This document shows positions 13,291-26,378 of a DNA stretch of 64,000 bases, one piece after another. Both the position numbers and the translations under genes were made by a program. The stretch lies in assembly GCF_020921035.1 (NCBI RefSeq), contig NC_063154.1:4154001-4218000 (forward strand). The letters run 5' to 3'. The stretch's first letter is position 1. The number at the start of each line of letters is the position of its first letter. The notes beneath the pieces are model-generated. The model was not told where the DNA came from and made no database searches. It saw only the letters and a list, made by a program, of their open reading frames with translations. The DNA is from Rhodamnia argentea. Its lineage: Eukaryota; Streptophyta; Magnoliopsida; Myrtales; Myrtaceae.

Positions 13291-16200
13291 TGTAAGGGCT
13301 CGCAATCACTTCATTTTCTCAAAAGAAGATCGAAAGTGAAAATTATTTCAAAGAAGGCTTGAAATGACTATATTAGTGTCAAAGAAAGGTTTAGCCTCGT
13401 TGGCTAGCCAAATCTTCATGCTCTTATTTGAAATTATCGTTGCCACTTGGGGCTTTTATTTGAATTGTCATTGTCACTTCAAGACTTTATCCGAAATAAT
13501 ATTCATTTTGAACCCTCTTTTAAGAAAATGTGGACACTTCGAAATTTTCCCTTTAAACTAGGATCAATCGATCAACCGAAAAAAAAAAATGGCAGAACGA
13601 TAGTCTCCCGGTGGACGTCCTCGTGTGGTCCGAATTAATACACGCAAAAGGTTCATCATTCTATTTTGGGGGGCATCGTTCTCGAATAAGCCGGTGAGAT
13701 ATGGGGGGAGATCTATGGGTGGGGCCGTATCATTCGACCTCGTACGTCCGTCCGCACCGTGCATCATTGCTCTTGTCGTGCGGACCCATCCTTTGATCGA
13801 TTGATCGAACCTCCCCCGGTAATTATCACTTTATCCAAGTCGTAAATGTACAAAAGGCGGAGGATTTGCATGGAAACGTATCAATTCCCATCTCAATTTT
13901 CTCTCCTCTTTTTTCTCCTCTGAAGAGAAAAAGTTAAAGCATTGTACGAGCGAGGGAGCGTAGGATCATAAAAGGGAGGGGAGGGGAGGGAAAAGGACAA
14001 CATAAATTGCAGATGGGGGCCTTCGATCTTTTGTCATAAATGGCATACATCAACGTGAAAAAGGAAAAGAAAGGGGGGCTTCTTCGTCATTGAGCCAAAG
14101 CTAGGGTACAGATTCCGGGATATTATGGCGATCGCAAGCTAGTAAATCTCGAACACCTCGAGGGTTTAGGGGTGCCGTAAAGCGACGACACATCTGACGT
14201 CTTTGACCGAGTCGCCGACGATGTAGCCACGCTTGTCTATGAGACGCGACATGTATTAAGCACATGCATGATACCCTTGATTAGTCTTTCCGCTACTTGC
14301 ACGTGTCTGACAATCTAGGCGAAACGTAGAAATCGCGCGATGGTTCAATCGATCTATCCTTGCTCATTACGACCTTACTTATACACGTATGCATGGAAAT
14401 GAGGAGAGAATTCCGCCATGCTTGCTCTTTCTTCTTTTCTAGGGTTTTCCAGAAAGGTACAGTTCGGGGAAAAGAGAAAGTGATGCAACACAACACAATT
14501 TAGGACTTGGCAAATCGATTGCAAATATGCTGTTGGAGATGAGCAGATTCCAGTGCGGAGCCAGGGGAGTCGTAGCAGGAGGAGAGGACCACCCTTTTCA
14601 CATCGGATACTATATTCCATCTGTAAATAACATTTTCGCCTGCAAGAACATTATAAGATGAGTTGCACGACAGGTACTTTGTCAAAAGACTCAGAAGACC
14701 TGCTGTTGAATAATTCAGCCCAGGAGAACACAGGCATGAGTTAATCTTATTACAATAACACAAGCTACAAGCCTGACTCCTCGGTCTCGAGGAAGAAATT
14801 TCTCGCAAACATCCTGCTTTCCGGCCTGAACGGACGGATGGCCTTGGGACCGGACAAGGGGGAGAAAGAAGCTCACTTGAGGGCACTGGCTAAAAATATC
14901 GGCATGCTAATCTCTTGACCAAATCGGTGTAAATGAAAAAAACATACCTCGGACCGGAACACCGAACAACAGACACACCCAGTACTAGTAAAGAATGTAA
15001 AGTGACCTTTTGTGTTTTTTTTTTCTCCCCTCGAAAATCAAGATTGCTAAGCTAATTACATTCATGATAACTTTAGGTTTAATAAGCCAAGGGGGGCCGG
15101 GTAGAATAAGGAAACGATTAATCGGTGAAGCAAGTACGCTAAGACAAAAAATCTTCTATAATCCTGATTCCCAAAACCTAAACTCAGAGTTAACTAGCAA
15201 GAAGAGATAGCACACACTACACCATTCATTGTCACGGTAGTAGCTTTGTACCACAGTTAAAAGGCTGGTTTCCAGAACATCTCCAAATTTCACATGACCG
15301 GTGTACACAGATGACATTCCAGTGCGAAAACACGAGGTATCGATTATTGGAAGAGGACTAGTTTTTCAAATCGTATATAGGAACGCACCACCGCCGCGTG
15401 AACTCATTTTAGGAGGATCGGTGACATACAAAGAAGTAACAACAAATCCACAAAAGGCTTCGAGAATCATAGTGTCCGCAAAAATCCGCACGCATAATTT
15501 CCGAAAGTACACAGAAAAAATATCTTCCTGTCTTACACTAATTCTCTGGTGCGATCTCTCTATTGTACTCCATTATTGCTTTTTTCCTCCTTCCCACCAT
15601 GTGAAGTGTGGACCTCAAGCAAGGGGGAAAATTTCATCTGTCAATTGCCACAAAGGGAGGACTTTTCTTCTTCCCCCTTTCTTCTTCTTCTTCTTCTTCT
15701 TCTTCTTCTCCTTCTTTCCCCCCTTCACAAAACCTAGTGCCTCCCAAAAGATGCCATATTACATCTTATATTTGTTTCTTGGAACCGTCATTTTTCTGAT
15801 CCTATTCTCATTAGAAGATGATTTCAATTAATTCTTACTTAGCTTCACCGTTCTAATACAAAAGAGTGGCATGTGATGCTAATTAGCTCTTAGTTAAGAG
15901 TGATTTTAATGCAACATTGGCTATACGAGCTCAAATAAGATAAAGTTTTTTTAGAGCAAGTCCAGCATATGCAACGAAAATCCTGTACGGCATACAAACA
16001 ATGCGCACAGCTCTAGAATCAGAATGCATAAACTTTAATTTCGGCAGGCTAGTCAGAAATAGATGTGTATATTCCCCCTAGTAATTCAATATATCAATTC
16101 CTAATCCTGATAAATTAATGTTAACTGGCTCTAAAAAGATGTGAAACATCGCAATTCTGTGCCAAGTTCCCTCATTATTTTGGCTTATCTTCTATGCCGG

Positions 16201-17137
16201 TGAACGATACCTCCTTTATCTATGTAGAAGACAGTTGCTGCGTATTGTCTATGTGATAGCATGCTACCACAGTTGACATTGATTTAAAGATATAGAAGTC
16301 GGCAGCTGCAAAGCTTGAGGCAAAAGAAATAAGTTTTCTTCATTAAAGATTAAACCCATCCAATTGTGAAGATATTTCAATTCCAAAATACAAAAATTCT
16401 ATCCAAGTTCCTATAAGTTGAGCTACTTGTGTGAGATCATTCAAATCCCATCCCCTAGCAAAACCAATCTTGTTTCGAACAGGCTTTTGATGTGCTCAAC
16501 AAACGTTGCCGGCAATAGGAAGGCATGAAGCATCATATGGAATGGCTCCACCTAATAATATGTGGTGGAACAACCCAATCGAATTTAATCAAGATGATGA
16601 TCATGTTATCTTGCAATTCTAAACACAATTTGGTCCATGCTTCAACCACTTGCAGTTGCAGATCCTAAAATCAGTAATCGAGCGATCAAAACTGCATTTT
16701 TCTCATCTCATATATGCATACAATATAAAAGCCGAAATTTTGCCAAGGCACTGAATTTGTCGGACAGATTATGTGCAACATGGGTTAATTAATCTATGGT
16801 ACTGCTCACAGATTTTAGAGGATAGTAAGTATCTGACCTTTTATGCCAAAGAAACTTCAGTATCACTTGACGGCTGAGCACATCCTCCTTCTGTGTATAC
16901 ACATGCTACCTGCTGTGGCATTGCTGCGATTAATTAGTGAATGTACAAAACATCGCACTAATTCAATTAATCACTTGAAAATGACAAAAGGAACAAAAAT
17001 ATATATAAGCACATAGTTACAGCCCAATAAGGCCTTTTATATCCAGAGGTGAAGAAAAGACCCTGAAGTTACACATGGATACACCTCTTGAAACGCTCAA
17101 TAAATTAACCTAAGGCTGTGGATAATGGAAAACTAGT
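13291..17137. other. Intergenic, PAT15 to MIR172
   Basis: No gene recognised. It holds a (TTC)n tract at 15680-15710 and otherwise ordinary AT-rich DNA with short unrelated reading frames. The last part probably carries the MIR172 promoter: a TATATATAAG box lies at 17000-17009, about 140 bp before the hairpin. Confidence 0.5.
17000..17009 (+). promoter_or_regulatory. Candidate TATA box for MIR172
   Basis: An ATATATATAAGC-like box sits about 140 bp upstream of the miR172 hairpin base. Plant pri-miRNAs usually have TATA promoters, but their transcripts often start farther from the hairpin, and AT-rich DNA gives such boxes by chance. Confidence 0.25.
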
Positions 17138-17256
17138 CATGGATTGCTGATGCAGCATCATCAAGATTCTCAATACTGAACCTCTGTCAGCGAAATTCAT
17201 GTCTATGCCGTGAAATCATGTGTGAATCTTGATGATGCTGCACCCGCAAACAACGA
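17138..17256 (+). ncRNA. MIR172: MIR172 precursor hairpin
   Basis: Primary microRNA stem-loop. The 3' arm at 17223-17243 reads TGAATCTTGATGATGCTGCAC, whose core GAATCTTGATGATGCTGCA is the miR172 signature. The 5' arm at 17152-17172 (GCAGCATCATCAAGATTCTCA, the star strand) is its near-perfect complement, with one mismatch near the miRNA 5' end. The arms are separated by about 50 nt. The stem continues below the duplex (TTGC against GCAA). miR172 represses AP2/TOE-type transcription factors and so controls phase change, flowering and floral organs. PAT15 is the nearest gene, as at Arabidopsis MIR172b. The hairpin lies on the plus strand, divergent from PAT15. The minus-strand reading frame through it is not a gene. 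Confidence 0.93.
17223..17243 (+). ncRNA. miR172: Mature miR172 (3' arm)
   Basis: Twenty-one nucleotides, 5' U and 3' AC in RNA. The usual miR172 starts with A or G before GAAUCUUGAUGAUGCUGCA and ends in U or G. The ends here are my placement from the family register; Dicer cleavage could shift them by one base. Confidence 0.85.
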
Positions 17257-17829
17257 CTGTGCGCAGCTGCTTGCAGATCATTCGACAGACCTTCTAGCTC
17301 GAAATATTTGGCCCTCTGAAAATTCAAACAACAATTTGCCAAAAAAATGAACAAGAGCAACAAAAAACAAAAAAAAGGAAGAACTACGGTCCGGCATACT
17401 GTCAAGAACAGGAAATTAAAAGGGAAAAGCTTCCAAGATTCGTTGTTGTAAATAAACCCTAGCTAATGAAAACTCCATCCCAGAACTTTTAGCAGGGAAA
17501 AAAGGACAACAGTGGATCAATGGAAGGAAAGATATGGCAAAAAGATGGGACCGAGATAAAATCCATGTAATAAGGACATAATAAGGATGATTCCTAGCAA
17601 AGAATGATCTCTCTTTCCTTGGCCTCCATTGAGGGGAAAAAATATTGAGCAAGAAGAAGAATATTGAGTATGTGGGGGTCGCGGTGGTGGCGACGAAAGG
17701 GATGAAAGACAGAACAGGAACACAAGAGGCGGTAGCAGCGGCGGCGGTGGTGGTGGCGGCGACGGCGACAGCGACAGTGACCGCGACAGGGATGAGGGAG
17801 AGAACTGGAACGGGAGAGGAGGATCAGAA

Positions 17830-17867
<38 letters not shown>

Positions 17868-20364
17868 TGATGATGAGGACAGAGAAGGGTGGTGGTGAAG
17901 AAGAGTAAAGATACACAGTTGCTTATATACGCACAACTATGTCAATTTATGTTTTCTTTTTCCCCTTTCTTGTTCTTGCATGAGGATCAACACTCAACAG
18001 GTTCACATATAAACAGCATTCTTAATTTTGTTTACTAAGAATGGAAAACCAATTACAACCTTAGCCTGACGTTTTCTGGACATTGTCTATTTAGGTACTG
18101 CATTATTCCCATGTGATTCAGAAAATAAAAATTCTTTTTTAGAGAAAATTTGCAACTGGATTATGGAAATAAAACAGTGTGCTTACCAAAAAAAAAAAGT
18201 GCAAAAAAAAATGCGTGCATGGTCCACCAAATTTAGTTCTTATTAGGGCATCTTCAGGTTCATGATTTGTGTGGTCCAGTGTCTCCGCATTGGACTCTCG
18301 ATTTACCGTCGCCTGCATATCTCCTCCAATCACCTGTATAATTTGACCAAGTGAAATTAGAAAATTATGTGGCCAGCATAAAATGATCGGCTATCTAAAT
18401 TAGGCTCCGTCTATTTCGTGAAAAAGAGTAATTCGAAAAAAAACTTTTTTAGAAAATGTTAGCTTATATCACATACAAAATGAATAAACGAAAAATATTT
18501 TTATCGTCGTACATGCGAACGTCGTTGTATCAAAACAAAAAGGAAAAAAGAATTGCCCCCAGAAATGATAGTCTTTATGTGCAAAACTGGAATTTTTCAA
18601 GAATATCCATCTTATTCTATCAAAAAGCAGGAAAGCAAAAGGTCATTGCTTGAAAATTCCCAGCCCAAAATACACCATCAAGTAATTCCACTTTGGAATT
18701 AAATATCGACCACTAAGACTACAGATAAGATTAAGATCTAAAACATAAGAAGAACTGCTAACATCATCATTCACCAAGTTTAATTCCTTGACAATAATTC
18801 AAATCACTCATTTTTCATGATACATTTCTCTTTTCCTCACATGGCCCATACAAATATATTATCTTGCAACAGCGAAATTATTAGAATGAAGATAGTATAT
18901 ATCAATAGTCGCACGACACAAAGTAAAAACAAAATAGTAAATTCTTAGGGTGCGTTCGCTTGACGAAAAATGTGTAATTCACAAAATATCTTTTTCTAAA
19001 AATAGTTGCTTTAATCACTTAAAATAATTAGCCAATGAAAAATGTTTTTATTATTGACAACAATTCATATCTAAACATTTTTGTGAACGAATAAAAAGAT
19101 AAAATCGATTTGGGATAATTGAAAGGCTTAGAAGTTACAGATTGGTATGACTAGGATACATGAAATCTGCCCGTCAAATGTACGATCATTCAACTGTTGT
19201 AAAAACTCTTCAGTAGTCATGTTAACGTCGCGTCACATGGCCATTATCGAAATCATGAGCTTACACGAGACGAGCACGTTGATGAGATTGGCATATATAT
19301 ATTTTTTGTCTTCTTTTGGAGATGTGAGGATGAAAGTAAGACCGCTCATGATCATCGTTTTGTCCAAGAGCAGCCTGCCTCTATTCTGCCATTGATGTTT
19401 GACATGCTTGGCTGAGATTTACAGCAAACGTACAAACAAGTCATTCGGACATCATCTAGATTTCCCCTTAGACATCATCAACTCATCATCCTGCCATCAT
19501 GATCATATCAAGAACACAAAGTGTAGTTAGCCCAAGAAAACTCTTTTATTATTATTTAGATTCACGGTCGGTAAAAAGGAATTTTTATGCGCTTTATTAC
19601 TGTGATCGACAAGTATACTTGGAGATAATTAGGTAACTAATATCTACTTACATTTTTATCTTTTCGGTTACCATTTCTTTTTCTTTTTTTTTGTAAAGCT
19701 CTTCAATAGATTGATCATGTTCTCTCTCTCTCTCTCTCTCTCTCTCTATACACACACACACTTGAGCTAGATAAGTTAGAAATTAATCGAGCAAAATCCT
19801 TAAGAAGCTTATAAAAATTTGCCATTTTAGAAAAGAAGATCATGTTAGTCTATTTTTAAGTACTTTGGTGTATACTCATTTCTATTTTAGGATCTTTTCT
19901 ATCTACAATCAAGTGTTGAGATAATTTGTTTCCATTTCCATTGTCAAAAAATTTGCAATAATGGTGCATGTTGAACAAAGATTAAAGAAACGAGAAGCAA
20001 AGCATATCAGGAGCTTGTGTGATCGAGTTATCTAACCATAAGATTGAATTTATCGCCATTTACCAGAAAATAACCATCACGCATCGTTCATTTTCTAAAT
20101 TACCGATCAGGTTACTCGTTGTTTTTAGCAAAAGCTACTTATACTTTGTAAAGATATCTATCGTAATGAAATGACTCTCACTTGTGGTACAATATTTTAT
20201 ACTTAATAAAAACATTCGTTCGTAGTAAGACACATTATCTCTAATAATATCTCCTTCTGATTTTATTATTATTATTTTTTTTATTTTTTATTTTTGCTTT
20301 ACCTAACTCTTTCTGTTTTGACATCATTTGGTTTGGTTGATTAATTTTCACCAGAATTTCGCTC

Positions 20365-20565
20365 ATGGCCGACCTTGGCTCGCCGTGGGCAGCCCTCACC
20401 AACTCATGGCCGACCCTTGCTCACCGAGGCCGCACGCAACCCTTTGGCACAAATAAGATAAAGGTCGCATTACCCTCCCCGCAATCGGAGAGGATCGCCT
20501 CCACCCTCTCAAGAGGCCGGCAAGGATCGACGACCCTTGCCACTGCCCAACTACCTTCTTGTTTC
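20365..20565. repeat. GC-rich module (CTCGCC/GGCCGA words)
   Basis: A short GC-rich island in AT-rich DNA, rich in GGCCGACC, CTCGCC and GAGGCC words. Similar modules occur near 21.04-21.21 and 59.93-60.03 kb, each flanked by A/T-rich simple sequence. I take them as the internal part of one dispersed non-autonomous repeat family. The short reading frame here is not a gene. Confidence 0.45.
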
Positions 20566-20832
20566 TCCGCTTTTTAGATTTTTTTTGTCAAAGATATTTT
20601 AATATCGAAAACATTATGTAATTTTATTATTTGATTTATACTAGTTGGAATAAATAAGTGTACCGAAATCAAATGAAGCTCATTATGAATGAATATAATT
20701 CATTACCGATGGTTCTTTTTATAATAAAAAAAAACCTATTTACTAAAATATGTAAAATCCACTACAATCAAATAATTTCTTCTAACAAATTAGACTCTTG
20801 TTTTAAGGAATGTGACATACCACAAAATATGA

Positions 20833-21285
20833 AAAAGCACTAAAAAGGTCACAAATCTATTGCATTGATACTAATTTAGTCCATATAATTAATTTAGGCG
20901 GGAAACCACTGGAAGCTAATCGTCTTATGTGGCATCGCTAGTGCTGATGTGAAATTTTTTATTATTTTGAAATATTATTTTTAATTTACTATTATTAGTT
21001 TTTCTTTATTTTTTTTCCTTCCCCTGTTTGTGGGTGGTCAGCACTGGCACTGGATGGTGGTCGAGGTCGCCCTCGCCGGCCGAGGGGGAGCACCGATGAG
21101 GCCTCGGCAAGTTTGCCTTTGCTTGAACGACGGTCGAGCTTACCGGCGCTGCCCCCCTTGGCCCGGCGAGGCCGCCCCACTTCTATGGCCATTGATCGGC
21201 TGGCCACCGGCAATATGAACAAGGAAGAGAAAAAAAAAAAGTAAGGAAAAAAATAACAAAAAAATTCAAAAAAATCATTCATGAA
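20833..21285. repeat. Dispersed non-autonomous repeat, copy A
   Basis: Opens with CTAAAAAGGTCACAAATCTA and TTGCATTGATACTAATTTAG, continues through a GTGGCATCGC-like block, then T-rich sequence, a GC-rich module (21040-21210) and A-rich sequence. Related openings occur at 24.03 and 32.00 kb, and in the opposite orientation near 35.5 kb. No coding capacity seen. Confidence 0.5.
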
Positions 21286-24032
21286 TTATAAAGTTCACTA
21301 CAATCAAACAATTCCTATGCACAAATTAGAATTCGTTGAAAGAATGCAAAATGCCACAAAAACAGGTGAAATTATTGGTAATGTCTACCTTATACTGCAC
21401 AAGATATTTCATCCTCCTCTTGCAAAATAAGAGATGTTAGCAAAGATGAGGCCCAACTTCACTTTTGACCATGGCATAGACACGTTCATACATCTCCACA
21501 ATTTTAACTATTGGAACGATCGATCTATCAAACGAAAAAGGACAGAGGGTCAGATAGATTCCTTCTCGTCCCCACCTCTCCATTGGGGAGATGGGGTCCA
21601 ATCCGTACAACCCCGCTGTGGCTGCGTCTAACTTTTCCTCCCTTCTTTCTTTTCATTGTTTTAAATTTATTTCTTTTTTTTTTTTTAAGTTTTGTTTTTT
21701 TCCGTGGTTCAGCCATTTTCATTTCCTTCCGAAAACGACAGCGACCACACTTGCGTTGGCAATTTCCCCTTTTTTTACCCATAATTCTCCAAAGCAAATG
21801 GAGAAGGTCAGACGCCGCATCCTTTTCCCGCTTATGAGCACGACGGGGAAATCAAATCACGACAATCTTTGGAAACCATCGTTCATAGACTTTGCAACAA
21901 AGAAGTGGCGTGCCACGTGGGGGATGATTTTTGGACTGCTTTAAACGTGTGAGGGACGATGATTCGGGGAAGAACGAGTCAAGAGAGGATCTAAGAGAAA
22001 GAAAGAAGGAAAGAAAAAGGGACTTTTTCACATCATTTATGGACACACCAATTGCAAAGATGGCGCATTTTCGCGACGTCGTTTTGATGGTGACTAATCC
22101 GTCACATCGATGCATTTGATAGCCACCCAATTCTCTGCTGTCGCTTTCTATTTATGTTTTATTACCTAATTTTGATTCCATCCATTTTATCGTAGAGAAA
22201 AATTATGACCCCTCCTTTTTTTTCTTCTTTTCTTTTGTCCACGGTTTTTAATTTTTCATTTCTATTTTCTCTTAAAACGAAACTCACCATTTTGAGGATT
22301 TTCTAAATAACTTAAGTGTCCTTTGGTTTGGTTTTATCTTTCCTTTTTTTATATGTGGTGAAGTTGTTTAACTTGTTTTTCGTGTATTTAAATATCTCTC
22401 GATAGGAGAAATGTTTTTACATCTTCAATTGTGTTCAATAACAAAACAATCTCCACCCCACTAGTAATTGTATTCATCCAAGTTAACTGACCTAATTTTA
22501 GATCGAATCATAATCAACCAAAAATCTTCTCTCCTACATTATAAAAGTCATTCTCGCTCGAGGAAAACGATCTTTTAGTTCGAAACTTTCCACCTTTCCC
22601 ATGGAAATTCAAAAGCTTTAGCTTTTTACCGAATCTTCATCAAGCTTTGACTTCTCGTTCATCATCTCATTTGAATCCACAGACACGTGGCTAGCCTCAT
22701 AACCTGTATAGCCCTTCTTTTTTCTTCCATGGACATCTACGACTATGAAGGAATATGCATGGTCTTGTCGCTTGTCACTTTGCCATTTTTCAACTCAAGG
22801 AGTCAATGACTACTTTTCCTTTCCCACCTCGCCTCCCAATGCTCCATTCAATCCTCCTGCCAAGGCTAAAAGCTCGCCAACAATTCATCATTCTCTTCAG
22901 ATTAAGAGCATAAAAAATGGGCAATCATCGGATCCATCGGCTGCATGGTCGCCCGCCAAGACTGTCGTGCCACATCGTTTAACAACGGGTCCTCAAATGC
23001 TCTTTATGTTCATGTGGTCTCTCGCCACCTATCGCCTTAAACTTTTGAATTGGACTTTCTAACGGAGGCGTTCTGTAAATTGATGTTTTCAGATGCCAAA
23101 GTTGATGTACTCAGGTTGCAAACTCGCAAGATGCTCTGAATCAATAATTTGGTGGTTGGGCATTGTTACTAGGTCCCAAAAGACTTGAAAAGAGGAATAC
23201 CCCACTCTTGTGATCCGTAGCGATCTTTTCATTCATGGAGGAAAGCCTGCCTTACACGTGGCCAACAACCTTGTACTGCTTTAGCATCTCTTTTATGGAT
23301 CTTTTTAAGGCACCGTCAAATTCCTCCTCCTCCTCTTATTTTTCCATCGAGGAAATCACGATCTTCGACCTTGCAAATAGTGCTATTTTGCATAGAAATC
23401 ACGAGTATGATGTGTTTCGTGGATCGGGAAAACAAATTATCAAAGAAAGGCAACCTTTTTTATGTCTTTTAAGTCACATGAAATGTTGGGTATTCTTTCT
23501 GCACTAGGCTAACTTTTTGTGGGGTGTGCCGTGGCCCCCTTCGTTCCATGTTCTTTGGGTGGCATTGATTAAGAGAATTCACTGGGGTATGTCAATTAAT
23601 TGCAACAACCCAGATGTTGGGCGAGGAAGGCTACAAACCTATTGCTTGAGCAACCTCAGCACTAGGGTTTCGACACGATGTGTTTACCTAATTAGTTGTA
23701 GTCGGCATCTTATAGGGCTTTACCAGGCGAAATCTTTAAGATTGATATACCTTTCTTCTTCATACGGATCGAGCGAAAGGCCTATGGGCGGCTCTAGAGT
23801 CTCCTTCGATGTGCCGTGAGTTACAAGCACTGTCACCCGCATACAAACTTAACTAAACATGGAAGCCGCTGATGTCCGCGCTTATAGCCCACCAATCAAG
23901 AGACCAGTTGAAGGAAGCTTCATCTGACCAAGACCTAGGAGAACGATGGTCTTTAAGATCAGACAAATCGAAACGGAAAAGGGAGGTAAGTAATTCGCCT
24001 GTGCATACAATTGAATGAGAAGAAGGAAAAAC

Positions 24033-24250
24033 GATCAAAAAAGTCTTTAATCTATTGCATCGATACTATTTTTGTCCCAAACTTTCCAATTACACCAATT
24101 TAGTCATAAATATTTTCACATCGATACAAATTCAATCCACCTAGCCAATCGATATGGGCATTTTTAAATAACATGTCAGTTATTTTTTTGAATTTTTGTA
24201 TAATTTTATTGTTCTTTCTTTTATTTTCTTTTCCTTCATTTTGGCTGGAG
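24033..24250. repeat. Dispersed non-autonomous repeat, copy B
   Basis: Shares with copies A and C the order: an A-rich start with GTCTTTAATCTATTGCATCG, then CCAATTTAGTCATAAATATT, then a block ending near the Thr/Ser-like CCACCTAGCCAATC word. It runs into T-rich sequence. Confidence 0.5.
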
Positions 24251-26332
24251 AGTGTCGCCGGGGATAAAGGAACAAATGACGTGCGATGACCCACAAGATT
24301 AGAATGATCACGTCTCCTAATTAGTGGGGTAAAGCAGTCATTAGAAGATTGATTAACTTTTGTTTTGGTTGAACCGATAAGACAAAAATTCATGTCAATT
24401 TTTTCAAAGTCTGAATCGATGACCATAATGGGGTTGGATCAATGGATCCACATATCCTAAAGCTCGTGCCTTGGTGATCTCATCTAGGGTTTATCTCGTT
24501 TGGCCCTGAACGAATCTCCACATTGGTTGAAGAAATCACTTGATTGAGGCGCTGAAAGATTTTCACCCGCAATAGCTGATGGACACGTAGAAACATTCAC
24601 GTATGGTTCCAGATTTTCATGTTTCTATTTTCTCGAATCTTGCGATTAAATTAGACCTAGAAAAGTAACATAATCGAAAGATTATGTGCAAAATCCTATG
24701 TTAATTTACACGCGTCGCCTCCTCATTTGATCAGATCATGTGTAGCTACGTTTGTGCGCGAATATTTTACGACAATATTTTTGGGGTGAAAAGGGATATT
24801 TTATGAATTTATTTACGTACGGTCGATGTGGGAATGTTGAGATTTTGGGAATTCCTAGGTCAGTAAATGTACTTCCACCTTGGTAACTGCTAGCAACATG
24901 CGTTCAAGGGTTATATCATCCTCGATCTCATATTATTTTTCGATGAAGGTGCAAGCACTATTCGTACTATCCCATTCACTCAAAGGACAACTATCAATTT
25001 TCATACTTTCCATTTTTCCAACGAAATGTTTTAAGCGTGAGATTTCTAGGAAAAAAAATCATCAGCCGATGCATAGGAAATTGTCGTATAATCGATTAAG
25101 TTCGGATCATCACGGCACATGGCTCGTGGGAACGATGATGATCAGATTCATGTGATCGCCGATCCATTGTCCGCCTCGATCCGACTCGGCTGCACATACT
25201 CATTATCCTGTCGGCCGCGACACGATTTGACAGCGGTGATCGGATGGATGATAAGAAATCTTTTCCAGTCGAGACATATCCCGTCCTCGGTGGAAAAGCA
25301 TTGAGCTCTCCTAATTATGGAGCGATTACTTTAATTAAGCTCATTTCACCACGTTAATCAAGATGACCCCCCTTTTTCGAGACTCACGAATTATCCTAGA
25401 GTGGCTTTGTGTTCCTAATCGCTTTGGTTCCTTCGAAACAGTGGGCCATTAACACTACATTATTGCTCTTAATCCGTACGTTAATGATACCTATGTTGAA
25501 CCCTCGGTTTGGCTCCTTTTCATTTTCTCCTTTTCTCCTTATGTCTATACATACTTCCGTGTGTGGTTTAATATATATATTCCCAATAATTTATCCGATT
25601 CTTCATTTAGGAATATTTAGTATAAATAATACACATGCTTCGATGTAAAGCCAGATGTGCATGAAACAACGTTAGATCCAGATATGCAAGCAAGTGAGTT
25701 CCATTATGGCCCGTGACTTTCCAACTAGCTCACCTAATCCGCATGGTATCCATTCTAATCCAAAGGTTTATTCGCTTCCTCGTGAAAAGAAACGACTCGA
25801 TTAATAATAAAGTTAATAGTTAAGAAATGCGATGCTTGGATTATGGCGGTTTTTGCGCGAGTCCTAATCGTTTCATTTGTAACTTGACCTGCATATATGT
25901 TTTATTTATTTATTTGTTTGTGGTGCATATAGATGGTGGCCCCGTGGGATTTGGAAACCTTGGACATGGCATTGGAGAAATAGATTTATATATTTTGTTG
26001 CTTATATAAAGATGTTGAAATCTATTGGGGGCTCGTTGGTCGGAGCCAACCGCACCGTTGGTAACATATGTTTAGGTGTTGGCCCCGAGAAATTAGGACA
26101 AAGATGACTTTTACGAGACGACGTCGTTTGCACACTGCCCGTTGAATATGTTCCCGTTGTACTTCATATATTATTATTACGTCGCCAAATTAAAAAATAG
26201 ATGGGATCATCTCCCACAAATTTACAGCCCGACTCAACTTGCAGACAATTGCTGAACTGCTACTTGCCTTTTTTTTTATTGTGCTTTGAATGTATTTGTA
26301 CACCTAATTTTAAATCTTGACCAGTAGAAACA

Positions 26333-26334
<2 letters not shown>

Positions 26335-26374
<40 letters not shown>
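26335..26374. repeat. (TA)n microsatellite
   Basis: About 40 bp of pure TA repeat directly against the left end of the fold-back element. A TA-rich target is consistent with insertion of an element that duplicates TA. Confidence 0.9.

Positions 26375-26378
<4 letters not shown>

Larger units (their letters stand above)
17257..26334. other. Gene-poor repeat-rich region
   Basis: About 9 kb with no gene I can support. It includes a (GA)n tract at 17832-17863 next to GCG/GAC-rich simple sequence, a (CT)n tract at 19721-19750, GC-rich modules near 20.4 and 21.1 kb and dispersed repeat copies. Two starts at 18.41 and 18.95 kb resemble MITE ends (GGCTCCGTCTATTTCGTGAA and GGGTGCGTTCGCTTGACGAA), but I found no matching far ends. 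Several 60-140 codon frames are low-complexity or have no recognisable domain. The stretch 22.7-23.8 kb has a few open frames on the plus strand but nothing I can identify. Confidence 0.5.

Noticed and set aside
17517..17936. Ser/Pro/Leu-rich 139-codon frame on the minus strand
   Set aside because: Generated by (GA)n and GCG/GAC simple repeats; no domain and no conserved start.
22745..23507. Two plus-strand frames of about 90-105 codons
   Set aside because: No domain, no splice sites joining them into a recognisable product; left as undetermined DNA.
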